Assembly: GCA_903829325.1 (NCBI GenBank) | Contig: CAIKPM010000069.1 | Location: forward strand, 1-64,000 | DNA from: an uncultured bacterium | Lineage (GTDB): Bacteria; Vulcanimicrobiota; Vulcanimicrobiia; Vulcanimicrobiales; Vulcanimicrobiaceae | Direction of reading: 5' to 3' | DNA length: 64,000 bases | In this document: positions 18,838 through 27,511 of the stretch, in pieces | Layout: the number at the start of each line of letters is the position of its first letter | How positions within the stretch are numbered: the first letter of the stretch is position 1 | The notes under the pieces: generated by a model | Database searches by the model: none | What the model was told of the DNA's origin: nothing | What the model saw: only the letters and a program-made list of their open reading frames with translations | Translations under genes and position numbers: made by a program

Positions 18838-19386
18838 ATGGCTTCAAAACGTTCGATTATTGCAACAAACCCGCCCCACGGGGCTTGGCCGTTTACAGCG
18901 CCCAATGCAATCTACGAACCACTTGCCATCACCTTTGTCACTGCCATTGCCTTCGGAGTTGGCGTATTGCTCGGTGAACCGTGGGTGTGCGTTCCTCTCA
19001 CCGCGACGATCGCGACCGCTGCACAAACTCCAGCTTCAGAAGAAGCGGGATTTTCAAATGCCGTGCTCGGTAATCTGATCGCAATTTTACTCTCGTACGT
19101 CATAGTCGACGCACTCCAGATGCATCACCACGGTATCACCGCCGTGGCAGCGACGCATTCTCCTACGATAGCGCTCGAGGTCCTCGCAGGGATCGCACTC
19201 ACGCCGATGATTGCATCGCTGTTTCGCGTCGTTCAACCGGCTGCGGTAGCGACAGCGGCATTTATTATTTTTGGCGGAGTCGATTCCACATCACACGCTG
19301 CTTTGGCGCTCGCCGCGGATACCGTCGTCGTTGCTGCATTAGGTGAATTTATGCGGCGCTTGCGTGTGCGGGGCACACCGGTTTAG
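18838..19386 (+). CDS. HPP-like integral membrane protein
   Basis: 182 aa from ATG 18838 (a longer frame opens at 18814). At least four hydrophobic segments, about residues 27-45, 67-87, 103-122 and 129-170. The layout of a PWVCVPLTATIATAAQTP segment, VLGNLIAILLSYVIVDAL and VQPAAVATAAFIIFGG recalls HPP family proteins, implicated in nitrite transport in some organisms. The exact HPP signature is degenerate, so treat as HPP-like. Followed 8 bases later by an esterase gene. Confidence 0.6.
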   Translation: MASKRSIIATNPPHGAWPFTAPNAIYEPLAITFVTAIAFGVGVLLGEPWVCVPLTATIATAAQTPASEEAGFSNAVLGNLIAILLSYVIVDALQMHHHGITAVAATHSPTIALEVLAGIALTPMIASLFRVVQPAAVATAAFIIFGGVDSTSHAALALAADTVVVAALGEFMRRLRVRGTPV

Positions 19387-19394
19387 CACGTCCG

Positions 19395-20399
19395 ATGCTC
19401 AATCTCGCTGGACAACTGACCTGGCTTTCGGTTGATAGCGCTCTCCTAGTCGGCAATCCGTTGGGAGACCCGGTGCGCCGACAACAGGCGGTGTATTTGC
19501 CACCCGGTTATGATGCCGATCGGTCGCAACCCTATCCGGTGCTGTATTACTTGCCTGGTTACGGTAACGATGTCGTCAGTACGGTTGCGGCTCGGCCGTG
19601 GGAACGCAATCTCATTCAACGGGCAGATCAGCTGATTGTTGCGGGCGAGATGCCAGCTGCACTTATCGTGGTGGTTGATGGCTGGACGAGCTTGGGTGGC
19701 TCGCAATATATTGATTCGCTGCATAATGGTCCGTATGCGCGCTATATTACCGAAGAAGTCGTGACTACGGTTGATCGTGATTTTCACACGAATCCGCAAG
19801 CACGGGGGCTCTTTGGGCATTCTTCCGGCGGGTTTGGAGCGTTGCATTTAGCCATGCAGCATCCGGGCGTTTTTGGCGCAATTGCTGCCCACAGCGCCGA
19901 CAGCTACTTCCGCTATTCTGCGATGCCTGCGTTCGAGACAACCCGGCGAGCCTTGACCCGTTTTCCATCATTTTCCGCTTTCGCCGACGATTTTGTGGCG
20001 CGCGAGAAACGTTCGGGCGATTTGTTCGAAGCGATGATGACGTTAGCATACGCTGCTGCATACTCGCCGCGGGCCGCGCAAGCGTACGCGATTGACCTGC
20101 CCTTTTGCCTCGCCACCGGCGAATTGGATGAGGCTGTCTTCGCACGCTGGTTAGCATTCGATCCGGTCGAGGCCATGCTCAATCCAGCTGCGGGCGCAGC
20201 ATTAGCTCGTCTCAAGCTGTGTTTTATCGATTGTGGTCGTCAGGACGAATGGAAACTCGACGTGGGTGCTCGCATCTTCGCTCAACGCGCGAAGGCTCAG
20301 GGTGTTCGTGTGATCCACGAAGAGTTTGAAGGCAAACATAGCGGTGTTCGCCATCGCCTTGAACGCTCGATGCCGCTCTTGCTTGAGGCGCTCAAATAG
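19395..20399 (+). CDS. Esterase D/feruloyl esterase-like alpha/beta hydrolase
   Basis: 334 aa. YPVLYYLPGYG is the oxyanion-hole strand. GLFGHSSGGFGALHLAM (about residue 135) holds the nucleophile Ser in GHSSG. GRQDEW supplies a plausible acid, and EGKHSGVRHR the catalytic His region. This fits the putative esterase (PF00756) family, which includes S-formylglutathione hydrolase and feruloyl esterases. No signal peptide, so cytoplasmic. The next gene starts 2 bases after the stop. Confidence 0.85.
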   Translation: MLNLAGQLTWLSVDSALLVGNPLGDPVRRQQAVYLPPGYDADRSQPYPVLYYLPGYGNDVVSTVAARPWERNLIQRADQLIVAGEMPAALIVVVDGWTSLGGSQYIDSLHNGPYARYITEEVVTTVDRDFHTNPQARGLFGHSSGGFGALHLAMQHPGVFGAIAAHSADSYFRYSAMPAFETTRRALTRFPSFSAFADDFVAREKRSGDLFEAMMTLAYAAAYSPRAAQAYAIDLPFCLATGELDEAVFARWLAFDPVEAMLNPAAGAALARLKLCFIDCGRQDEWKLDVGARIFAQRAKAQGVRVIHEEFEGKHSGVRHRLERSMPLLLEALK

Positions 20400-20401
20400 C
20401 G

Positions 20402-21445
20402 GTGGCGGAAACGATGATGACGATGCTGCAAGGCTTACCGAAGGTGAGTTTGCATTGTCACCTTGAGGGCACGCTGCGCCCGGCGACGTATCGGGAATTA
20501 GCTCAGCACTACGCGATTGATCTTGGTGAGCGGACGCATCGTCCAGACGAAGAGCTGTATGCGTTTTCTAGCTTTCATGAATTTCTCTGGTGTTTTCGTC
20601 ATGCATGTTTGACTTTGCGACATCCGGCTGATTACGGGCGCTTGGCCCAAGAATATGCCGATGACGCCGTACGTGATGGCGTTGCGTATGCGGAATTATT
20701 TGTTGCGCCGGCTGTGTGGCGACGTCTGCACCCAGAGCTCGATGTACGTGCGGCCTTCGAAGCGATTCGCAATGCGCTCCAGGCGGCAGAAGAAGCTAAC
20801 GGTATACGAGTGGCGCTGATTTGCGATATTACCCGTAATTTCGGTGTCGAACAGGCTGAAGATACGCTTGAGATTGCTCTGGCAATGCGTGATCTTGGGG
20901 TTATCGGTATTGGCTTAGGGGGAGACGAGGTTGCTTACCCCGCGGAATGGTTCGCTGCGGTGTTTGCACGGGCGCAGCGTCGTGGTTTGCGATGTGTTGC
21001 GCACGCAGGCGAGGCCGCTGGGCCCGAAAGCGTGCGTGCGGCGGTTGAGCTGTTGGGAGCCGAGCGTATCGGGCATGGTGTGCGTGCCCTAGAAGATCCC
21101 GCGGTGGTGCACCTCTTGCGCCAACGCCAGGTGACCCTAGAGCAAGCCCCCACTTCGAATCGTCGCACAGGCATTGTGCAAGGGCAGCATCCCTTGCACA
21201 AATTCGTTGCCGCGGGCGTGCGCGTGGCTTTGGACGCCGATGATCCGGCCTTATTCGCAAGCAGCATCCTTGAAGAGTACGTGCTAGTCGCAGCGCAGCA
21301 TGGCCTAAGCTTTATTCTCGATCGAGCCTACGATGCGATTGCGGGATCATTTGCTGAGCGAACCCTCCGCAATCACTTATTCGATCAGCTTGCCGCGTAT
21401 GACCGGAAGTGGCGCCTTAGTGCGCCGCTTCCGGTTTCGCCGTAA
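20402..21445 (+). CDS. add: Adenosine deaminase family protein
   Basis: Hydrolytic deamination of adenosine (or a related aminopurine). Zinc ligands in HCHLEGTLRP (residues 19-28), substrate Gly region IGIGLGGDE, HAGEAAGPES with ligand His and catalytic Glu, IGHGVRALEDP, and the C-terminal ALDADDPALF with the catalytic Asp pair. The usual CPTSN loop reads APTSNRRTG here. 347 aa, GTG start. Adenine or aminofutalosine deaminase are alternatives within the same family. Its 3' end overlaps the convergent peptidase gene by 29 bases. Confidence 0.88.
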   Translation: MAETMMTMLQGLPKVSLHCHLEGTLRPATYRELAQHYAIDLGERTHRPDEELYAFSSFHEFLWCFRHACLTLRHPADYGRLAQEYADDAVRDGVAYAELFVAPAVWRRLHPELDVRAAFEAIRNALQAAEEANGIRVALICDITRNFGVEQAEDTLEIALAMRDLGVIGIGLGGDEVAYPAEWFAAVFARAQRRGLRCVAHAGEAAGPESVRAAVELLGAERIGHGVRALEDPAVVHLLRQRQVTLEQAPTSNRRTGIVQGQHPLHKFVAAGVRVALDADDPALFASSILEEYVLVAAQHGLSFILDRAYDAIAGSFAERTLRNHLFDQLAAYDRKWRLSAPLPVSP

Positions 21446-23588
21446 ACAGCGGGTCGCCGAGCTGCCATAACAGGAAGCTGTATTCGTCGGTCAGGAGCTG
21501 TTCGGATTGGGTACGTGATGACGCCAAGAAGCCGTGGCCGCCATCGTTATCGACACGCAGCAAAATGGGCTTCCCACTGGTCGTTGCGGCCTGGAGTCGA
21601 GCGGTGAATTTAGCCAGTTCCCACGACGGAACACGCGGGTCGTTCCGGCCGGTGATGAGCATAACCGCCGGGTAAGGAGTGCCGTCTTTCACTTGTTGGT
21701 ATGCATCAAGAGCGCGCAATGAGAGGAATTCGCTCTCGTTCGTTACCGTGCCGAATTCAGGAATATTCGAAGGACCGTTGGCTGAGAATTCGGAGCGTAG
21801 TGCATCGCTCACTCCGACCACATCGAGGGCGGCCGCCAGCAGGCCCGGTTCTTGGGTGATCGCGCCGCCAATCACGAAGCCGCCTGCACTAGTACCTTCC
21901 CCCGCGAGGTGTTGCGAACTGGTATATTGGTGATCGATCAGATAGTGAGCACAAGCGAGATAATCATCAACCGAGCGTTGCTTGAGACTACGTTTCGCGG
22001 CAGCATGCCAACTTTCACCGTATTCACCTCCACCACGGACATGGGCAATCGCATAAATTCCACCGCGCTCAAGCCAAGCCATCCGCGTCGCCGAGAAATA
22101 CGGGTCGAGGGTGATTCCATACGCTCCGTATCCTTCCAAATAGGTGGGATGCGAACCGTCGCGCTTGCTGCCACGCTTGAGGATAATCGATAGCGGTACG
22201 AGCGTTCCATCGGCGGAGCGCACTTTGACTTCGAGTGAGGTGTAGGCGTTCGTATTGATGGGCGAGAGCGGTTTGAGCTGCGTATCAATGATCGGGTGCA
22301 CTCTGTCGCTACGATACCAGAGCAATGAGTGTGTCCACGAAGTGAGCCCGAAGGTCACGCCCGGAATCCGTGGATCGGTTGTCATCCCGGTGATCGCACC
22401 GTTAAAGGGGAGATGAATTGTACCGATGGCGCTCTTTTGGTTGTATGGCAAGCGGAGTATATGCCCGATACCGCCTTCTAAGGTGCGTACGTAGAGCGCG
22501 TCACTAGCTACGCCGATCTGCTCGAGCACGGCGGTGCGGGTAGGCAGGATGCTACGACGTAGCTCCGGATGGGTCAGATCGATTGCGAAAATACGAAAAT
22601 TCGGAGCATTTTGGTGCGAGAGAAAATAGATCGTGGAACCGTGGACATCAGCCCCGGTTACCGCATCCGCTACGTCAACGAGCTTGATCCAATGCGGTTG
22701 TCCCGATAGTACGCCTGCGATGGTCGCCGCATAGAACGTTTGCTCGTTGCTGACACCATGGGCGATGTCCGCAATAACGTAGGGGGAATTTGGGGCGATA
22801 CTCAAGCTCGGAATATCGTCGGGAAGCACTGGCACAGCGGGGTCAACCCCGGCGCCAAAAATCAAACGATCTTGTTCAGGCGAGCTGCCAAGCGTATGCA
22901 AATAGACACGGGGATTGCGTTCGCGCTCCGTCACCGGTGTCGCCGCCGTTATAGGCGGAAGCCGCAGATACAGAAGGGCCGAATTATCGGGAAGCCAACC
23001 GGTTGCACCGAATCGCGTCCGATCGATCGCTTCCACGCTTTGCTTCCCGTCCCCAACGCGAAGAACGTGTAGCACGCTATCTTCCGAGCCCCCCGCGGAG
23101 ATACCGTAGGTTACAAGCGAGCCATCGAGCGAGGGTAAGAACCAGTCGATCGTGCGGTGGGTTCCGTGGGGCACACCACGCATTGGATCAAGCAAGAGTC
23201 GTGCTGGACCGCCTCCTGCGGCGCGGACATAGAGTTTACTCGCTTCGTCCTGGGGGCCCTGACGCTCGAAAAAATACCAATTTTTTACTCGAGCCACGCT
23301 GCCGACCGAAGTCGAGGAGCGATCGAGTTTGCGGATACGCTGGGCTAGGCGCTCGCGCGCAGAACCGAGCTGGGCAAGCACCGCCCGGGTGTAGGTATTT
23401 TGTTGCTGATAGAAGGCATCGGTACGCGGATCGTGCTCATTCTCGAAGTAGCGATAGCGATCAACGACTTTATGACCAAAGAAATGGTCGGTCACAGCGT
23501 CAATAGGCGCAGCTGGTGGTGGCGTGAGAGGCGTATTGCCCAGTAGACACGCAGCTAAGCCGAACGTTGCGAGTAGCCGTCGTTGCAC
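21417..23588 (-). CDS. Prolyl oligopeptidase family serine peptidase (S9)
   Basis: Beta-propeller followed by an alpha/beta hydrolase domain. Catalytic Ser in GEGTSAGGFV, Asp in TGRNDPRVP, His in NDGGHGFLA, and the S9A landmark GGIYAIAHVRGGGEYG. The frame opens at 23726, but GGAGG precedes GTG 23588, and a signal-like segment (RRLLATFGLAACLLG) then begins the protein, giving 723 aa. So it is likely exported, cleaving proline-containing peptides outside the cytoplasm. Divergent from the metal transporter genes with 67 bases between starts. Confidence 0.9.
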   Translation of the reverse strand: MQRRLLATFGLAACLLGNTPLTPPPAAPIDAVTDHFFGHKVVDRYRYFENEHDPRTDAFYQQQNTYTRAVLAQLGSARERLAQRIRKLDRSSTSVGSVARVKNWYFFERQGPQDEASKLYVRAAGGGPARLLLDPMRGVPHGTHRTIDWFLPSLDGSLVTYGISAGGSEDSVLHVLRVGDGKQSVEAIDRTRFGATGWLPDNSALLYLRLPPITAATPVTERERNPRVYLHTLGSSPEQDRLIFGAGVDPAVPVLPDDIPSLSIAPNSPYVIADIAHGVSNEQTFYAATIAGVLSGQPHWIKLVDVADAVTGADVHGSTIYFLSHQNAPNFRIFAIDLTHPELRRSILPTRTAVLEQIGVASDALYVRTLEGGIGHILRLPYNQKSAIGTIHLPFNGAITGMTTDPRIPGVTFGLTSWTHSLLWYRSDRVHPIIDTQLKPLSPINTNAYTSLEVKVRSADGTLVPLSIILKRGSKRDGSHPTYLEGYGAYGITLDPYFSATRMAWLERGGIYAIAHVRGGGEYGESWHAAAKRSLKQRSVDDYLACAHYLIDHQYTSSQHLAGEGTSAGGFVIGGAITQEPGLLAAALDVVGVSDALRSEFSANGPSNIPEFGTVTNESEFLSLRALDAYQQVKDGTPYPAVMLITGRNDPRVPSWELAKFTARLQAATTSGKPILLRVDNDGGHGFLASSRTQSEQLLTDEYSFLLWQLGDPLFTAKPEAAH

Positions 23589-23655
23589 GTTTTCCTCCAA
23601 AAGAACAGATGGGGCTGCGGCGGGATTCTCTCCTATCATCTCAAAGGCCCGCAGT

Positions 23656-24543
23656 GTGAATCGCTTCTCTTGCTGCTGGCTAGCGGCTTTGTTGGTGTGC
23701 GCTGCGTTGAGCAGTGGCTGCACCACGACCTCAACTGTTTCGCCTGCGACGGCCCAGGTTTCCGTGGTGACTACTACGACAATTTTGGCCGATTTCGTGC
23801 GTGCGGTCGCTGGTCCAGACGTGAACGTACGCAGTATCGTCCCGGTTGGTGCTTCGGTCGAAACCTACGAACCCACACCCCAGGATATTGCCGCAGTTCA
23901 CGATGCGCGACTCTTGGTGGAAAATGGCGCTGGGTTAGAAACGTGGTTGAGTCGCCTCATCAATAATGCCAAGGCACCGGCGTTGCTGACCGTCGTTGCA
24001 ACCACCTCGGATAGCGTGGTCGCGCACAATCCGCATGAGTGGATGGATCCCCAGCGAGCCCGTGGTTACGTGCGCCGTATTTGCCGCGGATTGATTGCGG
24101 TCGATCCGACTCACGCAGAACGGTATCGCGCCAACGCACGGCGCTACGACGCAGAGTTGGTCGCGCTGACGCTGAGCGTTCGGGCACAAATCGCGACGAT
24201 TCCGCCGGCGCGGCGGGTCATGTTGGTGTATCACGATGCGTGGCGATACTACGATGCGCGCTTTGGCTTACGTACAGCCGGGGTCATCGAGCCTGCCCCT
24301 GGGCGAGAACCGAGTGCAACCGCACTCGGCGAGCTGGTCGATGCAGCCCGTGAGGCAAAAGTCAGCGTGGTGTTTAGTGAACCTGAAGAAAGCTCACGCT
24401 TAGCCCAAGCTTTGGCGTCGAGCTTGCCCAGCGGTCGAGTCGTACCGCTTTCTGTGGATACTCTCGGGGATGAGCCAGGGGTGCGGAGCTATCTTGGCTT
24501 GGTCCGTCACGACACGGCGGCGATAGTCGCAGCGCTCAAATGA
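23656..24543 (+). CDS. Zn/Mn ABC transporter, substrate-binding lipoprotein
   Basis: Start GTG 23656, which places a lipoprotein signal (lipobox LSSGC) at residues 6-22; earlier in-frame codons lie inside the divergent gene. TTTTILADFVRAVAG is the TroA/ZnuA family N-terminus. The family's metal-binding histidines are partly visible: the first expected position reads SVETYEPTPQD where most members have H-x-Y/F-E, then NPHEWMDPQRA, VYHDAWRYYDARFGL and FSEPE. Loss of the first His is notable. 295 aa. Followed by ATPase and permease genes with ATGA overlap. Confidence 0.88.
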   Translation: MNRFSCCWLAALLVCAALSSGCTTTSTVSPATAQVSVVTTTTILADFVRAVAGPDVNVRSIVPVGASVETYEPTPQDIAAVHDARLLVENGAGLETWLSRLINNAKAPALLTVVATTSDSVVAHNPHEWMDPQRARGYVRRICRGLIAVDPTHAERYRANARRYDAELVALTLSVRAQIATIPPARRVMLVYHDAWRYYDARFGLRTAGVIEPAPGREPSATALGELVDAAREAKVSVVFSEPEESSRLAQALASSLPSGRVVPLSVDTLGDEPGVRSYLGLVRHDTAAIVAALK

Positions 24544-25286
24544 ACGCGATTACCCTTACGTCAGTGACGGTTGCTTACGGCAACGTCTGCGCTCTCCGTG
24601 AAGTCAGTCTAGAAGTGCCCGCCGCAACCGCGCTCGGTATCATCGGGGCGAATGGAGCGGGGAAGTCAACCTTGCTTAAGACGGTGGCTGGCTTGTTGAA
24701 GCCGGTCCGCGGGCAGGTTGAGGTTTTAGGGCGTCCGCCGGCCCGTTGTCGTCCGGCGTTGATCGCGTACGTGCCCCAGGTTGAGGCCGTAGATTGGAGC
24801 TTCCCCGCGACCGTTCGCGATGTTGTCGCCATGGGGCGTTTCGCGCAATTGCCCTTTTATCGCCGGCTGGGCAAGCGAGACGAGGTCTTGATCAGCAGCG
24901 CAATTGCCCATTTGGGACTCGAGTCGTTGACCGATCGGCGTATTTCGGCGTTATCGGGGGGGCAGCAGCAACGCGTTTTTTTGGCACGGGCTTTGGCCAG
25001 CGAAGCCGAGATTTTTTTGCTCGATGAACCAACCACCGGTGTCGATGCGGCGACAGAGCAAATGCTGCGCCAGGTCGTGCGCGAGCTGGTCGAACAAGGG
25101 AAGACGGTGCTGATGACGACCCACGATCTCGATTCGACCGGAGCGTGGTTCGATCGGGTTATTGTAGTCGAAAAAGCGGTGATTGCCGACGGTGCACCCG
25201 AAGAGATCTTGGCTTTGAATATCCCTTTATTGCGTGAACATGGCCACGGTCACGCAACGTATGGCGCGAGGCTCCCCTTTGCTTGA
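24540..25286 (+). CDS. Zn/Mn ABC transporter, ATP-binding protein
   Basis: 248 aa. Walker A GANGAGKST (residues 35-43), signature LSGGQQQR, Walker B IFLLDEPTTGVD, H-loop MTTHDLD. Position between a TroA-type binding protein and a ZnuB-type permease assigns it to manganese/zinc import. The closing residues RLPFA overlap the permease gene. Confidence 0.93.
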   Translation: MNAITLTSVTVAYGNVCALREVSLEVPAATALGIIGANGAGKSTLLKTVAGLLKPVRGQVEVLGRPPARCRPALIAYVPQVEAVDWSFPATVRDVVAMGRFAQLPFYRRLGKRDEVLISSAIAHLGLESLTDRRISALSGGQQQRVFLARALASEAEIFLLDEPTTGVDAATEQMLRQVVRELVEQGKTVLMTTHDLDSTGAWFDRVIVVEKAVIADGAPEEILALNIPLLREHGHGHATYGARLPFA

Positions 25287-26133
25287 ATTTCTTTCTGCTC
25301 CGTTGCAATATCCGTTTATGCTCCGGGCGATGGTCGCGGCGTGCATTATCGGCGCCTTGTGTTCGTTTATCGGCACCTTTGTCGTCCTGCGGCGCATCTC
25401 GTTCATCGGTGATGGCATTGCCCACGCTTCGTTTGCAGGCATTGTGCTTGCGTATATGCGTGGGCTTGATGCGATGCTGGGGGCTGCGGTCGTGGCCATC
25501 TTAGCAGCCTTGGGGATCCAAGCGGTCCATCGGCGTGGTGGGGTTTCTATCGATACGGCGATTGGTGTTATTTTTACCGGGGCGTTTGCTCTGGGCGTCT
25601 TTTTGATGAGCCGCTTGCACAGCTATAGCAATGATCTCGAAGATATGCTCTTTGGCAATATCCTCGGCGTCTCGGTGTCTGATCTGTATGGGATCGCGCT
25701 CTTGGCTGCCCTCGTATTATTTTTGGTTTGGTGCTCATTTCGCGCGTTGATTTTTCTCTCGTTTGATCCAGTCGTGGCCCAAGCCAGTGGAATTCGGGCT
25801 GGTTTGGTTGACCAAGCCTTGCTCGTGATGCTGGCATTGACGATTGTCGTTTCATTACGAGCCGTTGGGATAGTGCTCGTCGCTGCGTTGTTGGTGACTC
25901 CGGCGGCTACTGCAGCTCTCGTCGCGAAGCGTTTTGGGAATATGCTGCTCTATTCGGTCGTGATCGGTGTGCTTTGTGCGGTTGGCGGATTGTATGCCTC
26001 GTATTACCTGCAGGCGGCCAGTGGTGCAACGATTGTCTTAGCCACGACCGTGACCTTTGGCATCACATTTGTCGTTGTTCAAATACAAAAGTATGTGCTC
26101 CACCGCGCGCTTCGTGAGGAATCGGCTCGATGA
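25234..26133 (+). CDS. Zn/Mn ABC transporter, permease
   Basis: ABC-3 family permease with about eight hydrophobic segments and the family stretch VVLRRISFIGDGIAHASFAGI. The longest frame starts at GTG 25234, 53 bases inside the ATPase gene (299 aa). A TTG at 25279 with GAGG before it and an 8-base overlap (284 aa, starting LLEFLSAPLQYPF) resembles other permease N-termini better. The start is undecided. ATGA overlap with the SCO gene. Confidence 0.92.
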   Translation: MNMATVTQRMARGSPLLEFLSAPLQYPFMLRAMVAACIIGALCSFIGTFVVLRRISFIGDGIAHASFAGIVLAYMRGLDAMLGAAVVAILAALGIQAVHRRGGVSIDTAIGVIFTGAFALGVFLMSRLHSYSNDLEDMLFGNILGVSVSDLYGIALLAALVLFLVWCSFRALIFLSFDPVVAQASGIRAGLVDQALLVMLALTIVVSLRAVGIVLVAALLVTPAATAALVAKRFGNMLLYSVVIGVLCAVGGLYASYYLQAASGATIVLATTVTFGITFVVVQIQKYVLHRALREESAR

Positions 26134-26696
26134 TCTTCCGCTCGGGACTTGCGCTGCTCAGTCTCTGCCTTTTGGCAAGTTGCGCTGCGTCCCTGAAAGC
26201 ACACGGTACGATTGTCGATCAGCCTGCGCCTGAATTAGGCCTACGCTCGAGTCAACGTGCCCCGTTTCTGCTCAGCGACCAACGCGGCAACGAGGTCATC
26301 TTGTTCTTTGGCTATACGCATTGCGGCGATATTTGCCCCGAAACCCTCGCCCATGTCGCGCGTGCATTGGAGCTGATTGGGGTGAGCAAGGAGCCAATTC
26401 AAACGGTGTTTATTAGCGTCGATCCAAGCCGCGACACTCCGGTGGTCGCTGATCGCTATGCCCAGCGTTTTTCTGCGCGGTTTATTGGACTATCGGGCTC
26501 ACCGCGTCAACTCGCCGGGGTTGAGCGCGCGTATCACGTTTGGTCGAAAACGATGCCCCCTGATAGGATGGGTAATTATGAAGTTGCCCACAGCTCGCAA
26601 ATTTTTCTGATTGCGCCAAATGGCCATTTACGTATCATTGAAGATTGGGACATTCCAGTTCCGCAATTGGCAGAAGATATTCGTGCTCTTCAATAG
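26130..26696 (+). CDS. SCO1/SenC family lipoprotein
   Basis: 188 aa. Lipoprotein signal with lipobox LLASC at residues 14-18, thioredoxin-like fold with copper/redox motif CGDIC, GYTHCGDICPETL, ISVDPSRDTP, and the metal-ligand His in EVAHSSQIFLI. SCO proteins deliver copper to, or reduce, the CuA site of cytochrome oxidase. Located in the metal importer operon rather than beside the oxidase genes at 47.5-50.6 kb, where a second SCO protein is encoded. Confidence 0.9.
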   Translation: MIFRSGLALLSLCLLASCAASLKAHGTIVDQPAPELGLRSSQRAPFLLSDQRGNEVILFFGYTHCGDICPETLAHVARALELIGVSKEPIQTVFISVDPSRDTPVVADRYAQRFSARFIGLSGSPRQLAGVERAYHVWSKTMPPDRMGNYEVAHSSQIFLIAPNGHLRIIEDWDIPVPQLAEDIRALQ

Positions 26697-26770
26697 CGTG
26701 TCTCGCTCTGGGGGAGCTGCATCGGTCAGCACGAATCGTGGCGGCAGCGCTTCCCTGAAAGGAGTCGAAA

Positions 26771-27511
26771 CTGTCCGGGCACTCTAAATGGCACAACATT
26801 AAGCTGCGCAAGGGAAAAGTTGATGCGCAACGTGGGGCGCTTTTCACCAAACTGAGCCGAGAAATTATCTTGGCGGCAAAAAACGGCTCGGCTGATCCTG
26901 AAGCGAATTCACGTCTTAAAATGGCGGTGGAAAAGGCGCGCGCGGGCAATATGCCGATTGATACGATCAAGCGCGCCATTGCGCGGGCATCGGGCAGCGG
27001 CGAGCGTGAGATTGAAGAAATTCGCTACGAAGGCTATGGTCCAGCCGGGACCGCTTTTGTTGTTGACGTCGCAACCGATAATCGCAACCGTGCCGCCGCC
27101 GAGGTTCGTTTTCTTTTTAGCCGTCACTCTGGCGCTTTGGCCGAAACCGGTAGTGTTGCGTGGATGTTTGATGCCCGCGGAATTCTGCTCGCCCAGGCTG
27201 GCAATCGCACGGAAGAAGCATTTACCGAACTTGTCCTAGTTGATGGCGTTGTTGATGTTGTGTTTGGCACGGTGAGTGAGATTGTTACCGAAGCTACCGC
27301 CCTCGGGGCTGTGCGTGAGGCTTTACTGACTCGTGGTGTGACGGTAACCGACGCGTATTTAGGCGTCGTGGCTAACACGACCGTAGCACCCGAAGGCGAT
27401 GAATTACGTCAGGCTTTGGCACTCCTTGACGCTCTTGAAGAGCATGAAGATGTGCAACGTGTCTTCACCAACCTTGACTTCAACGAAGCCGCTTTGGAAG
27501 CGATTTCTTGA
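26771..27511 (+). CDS. yebC: YebC/TACO1 family protein, CTG start
   Basis: 246 aa. YebC-type proteins act in translation (relief of ribosome stalling in recent work) or as DNA-binding regulators. The N-terminus is the near-invariant SGHSKWHNIKLRKGKVDAQRG, in frame from 26774. In frame, an upstream TGA lies at 26756-26758 and only the codons AAG GAG TCG AAA CTG stand between it and the conserved Ser. AAAGGAG (26758-26764) is spaced 6 bases from CTG 26771. So CTG must be the start unless the sequence has an error. An internal TTG at 26870 would delete 33 conserved residues. Confidence 0.93.
   Translation: MSGHSKWHNIKLRKGKVDAQRGALFTKLSREIILAAKNGSADPEANSRLKMAVEKARAGNMPIDTIKRAIARASGSGEREIEEIRYEGYGPAGTAFVVDVATDNRNRAAAEVRFLFSRHSGALAETGSVAWMFDARGILLAQAGNRTEEAFTELVLVDGVVDVVFGTVSEIVTEATALGAVREALLTRGVTVTDAYLGVVANTTVAPEGDELRQALALLDALEEHEDVQRVFTNLDFNEAALEAIS

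Noticed and set aside
23003..23506. 167-aa plus-strand frame over the peptidase gene
   Set aside because: Arg-rich shadow frame; the opposite strand encodes a full prolyl oligopeptidase.
26870..27511. yebC start at TTG 26870
   Set aside because: It would remove 33 residues that are among the most conserved of the family and are encoded in frame directly upstream.
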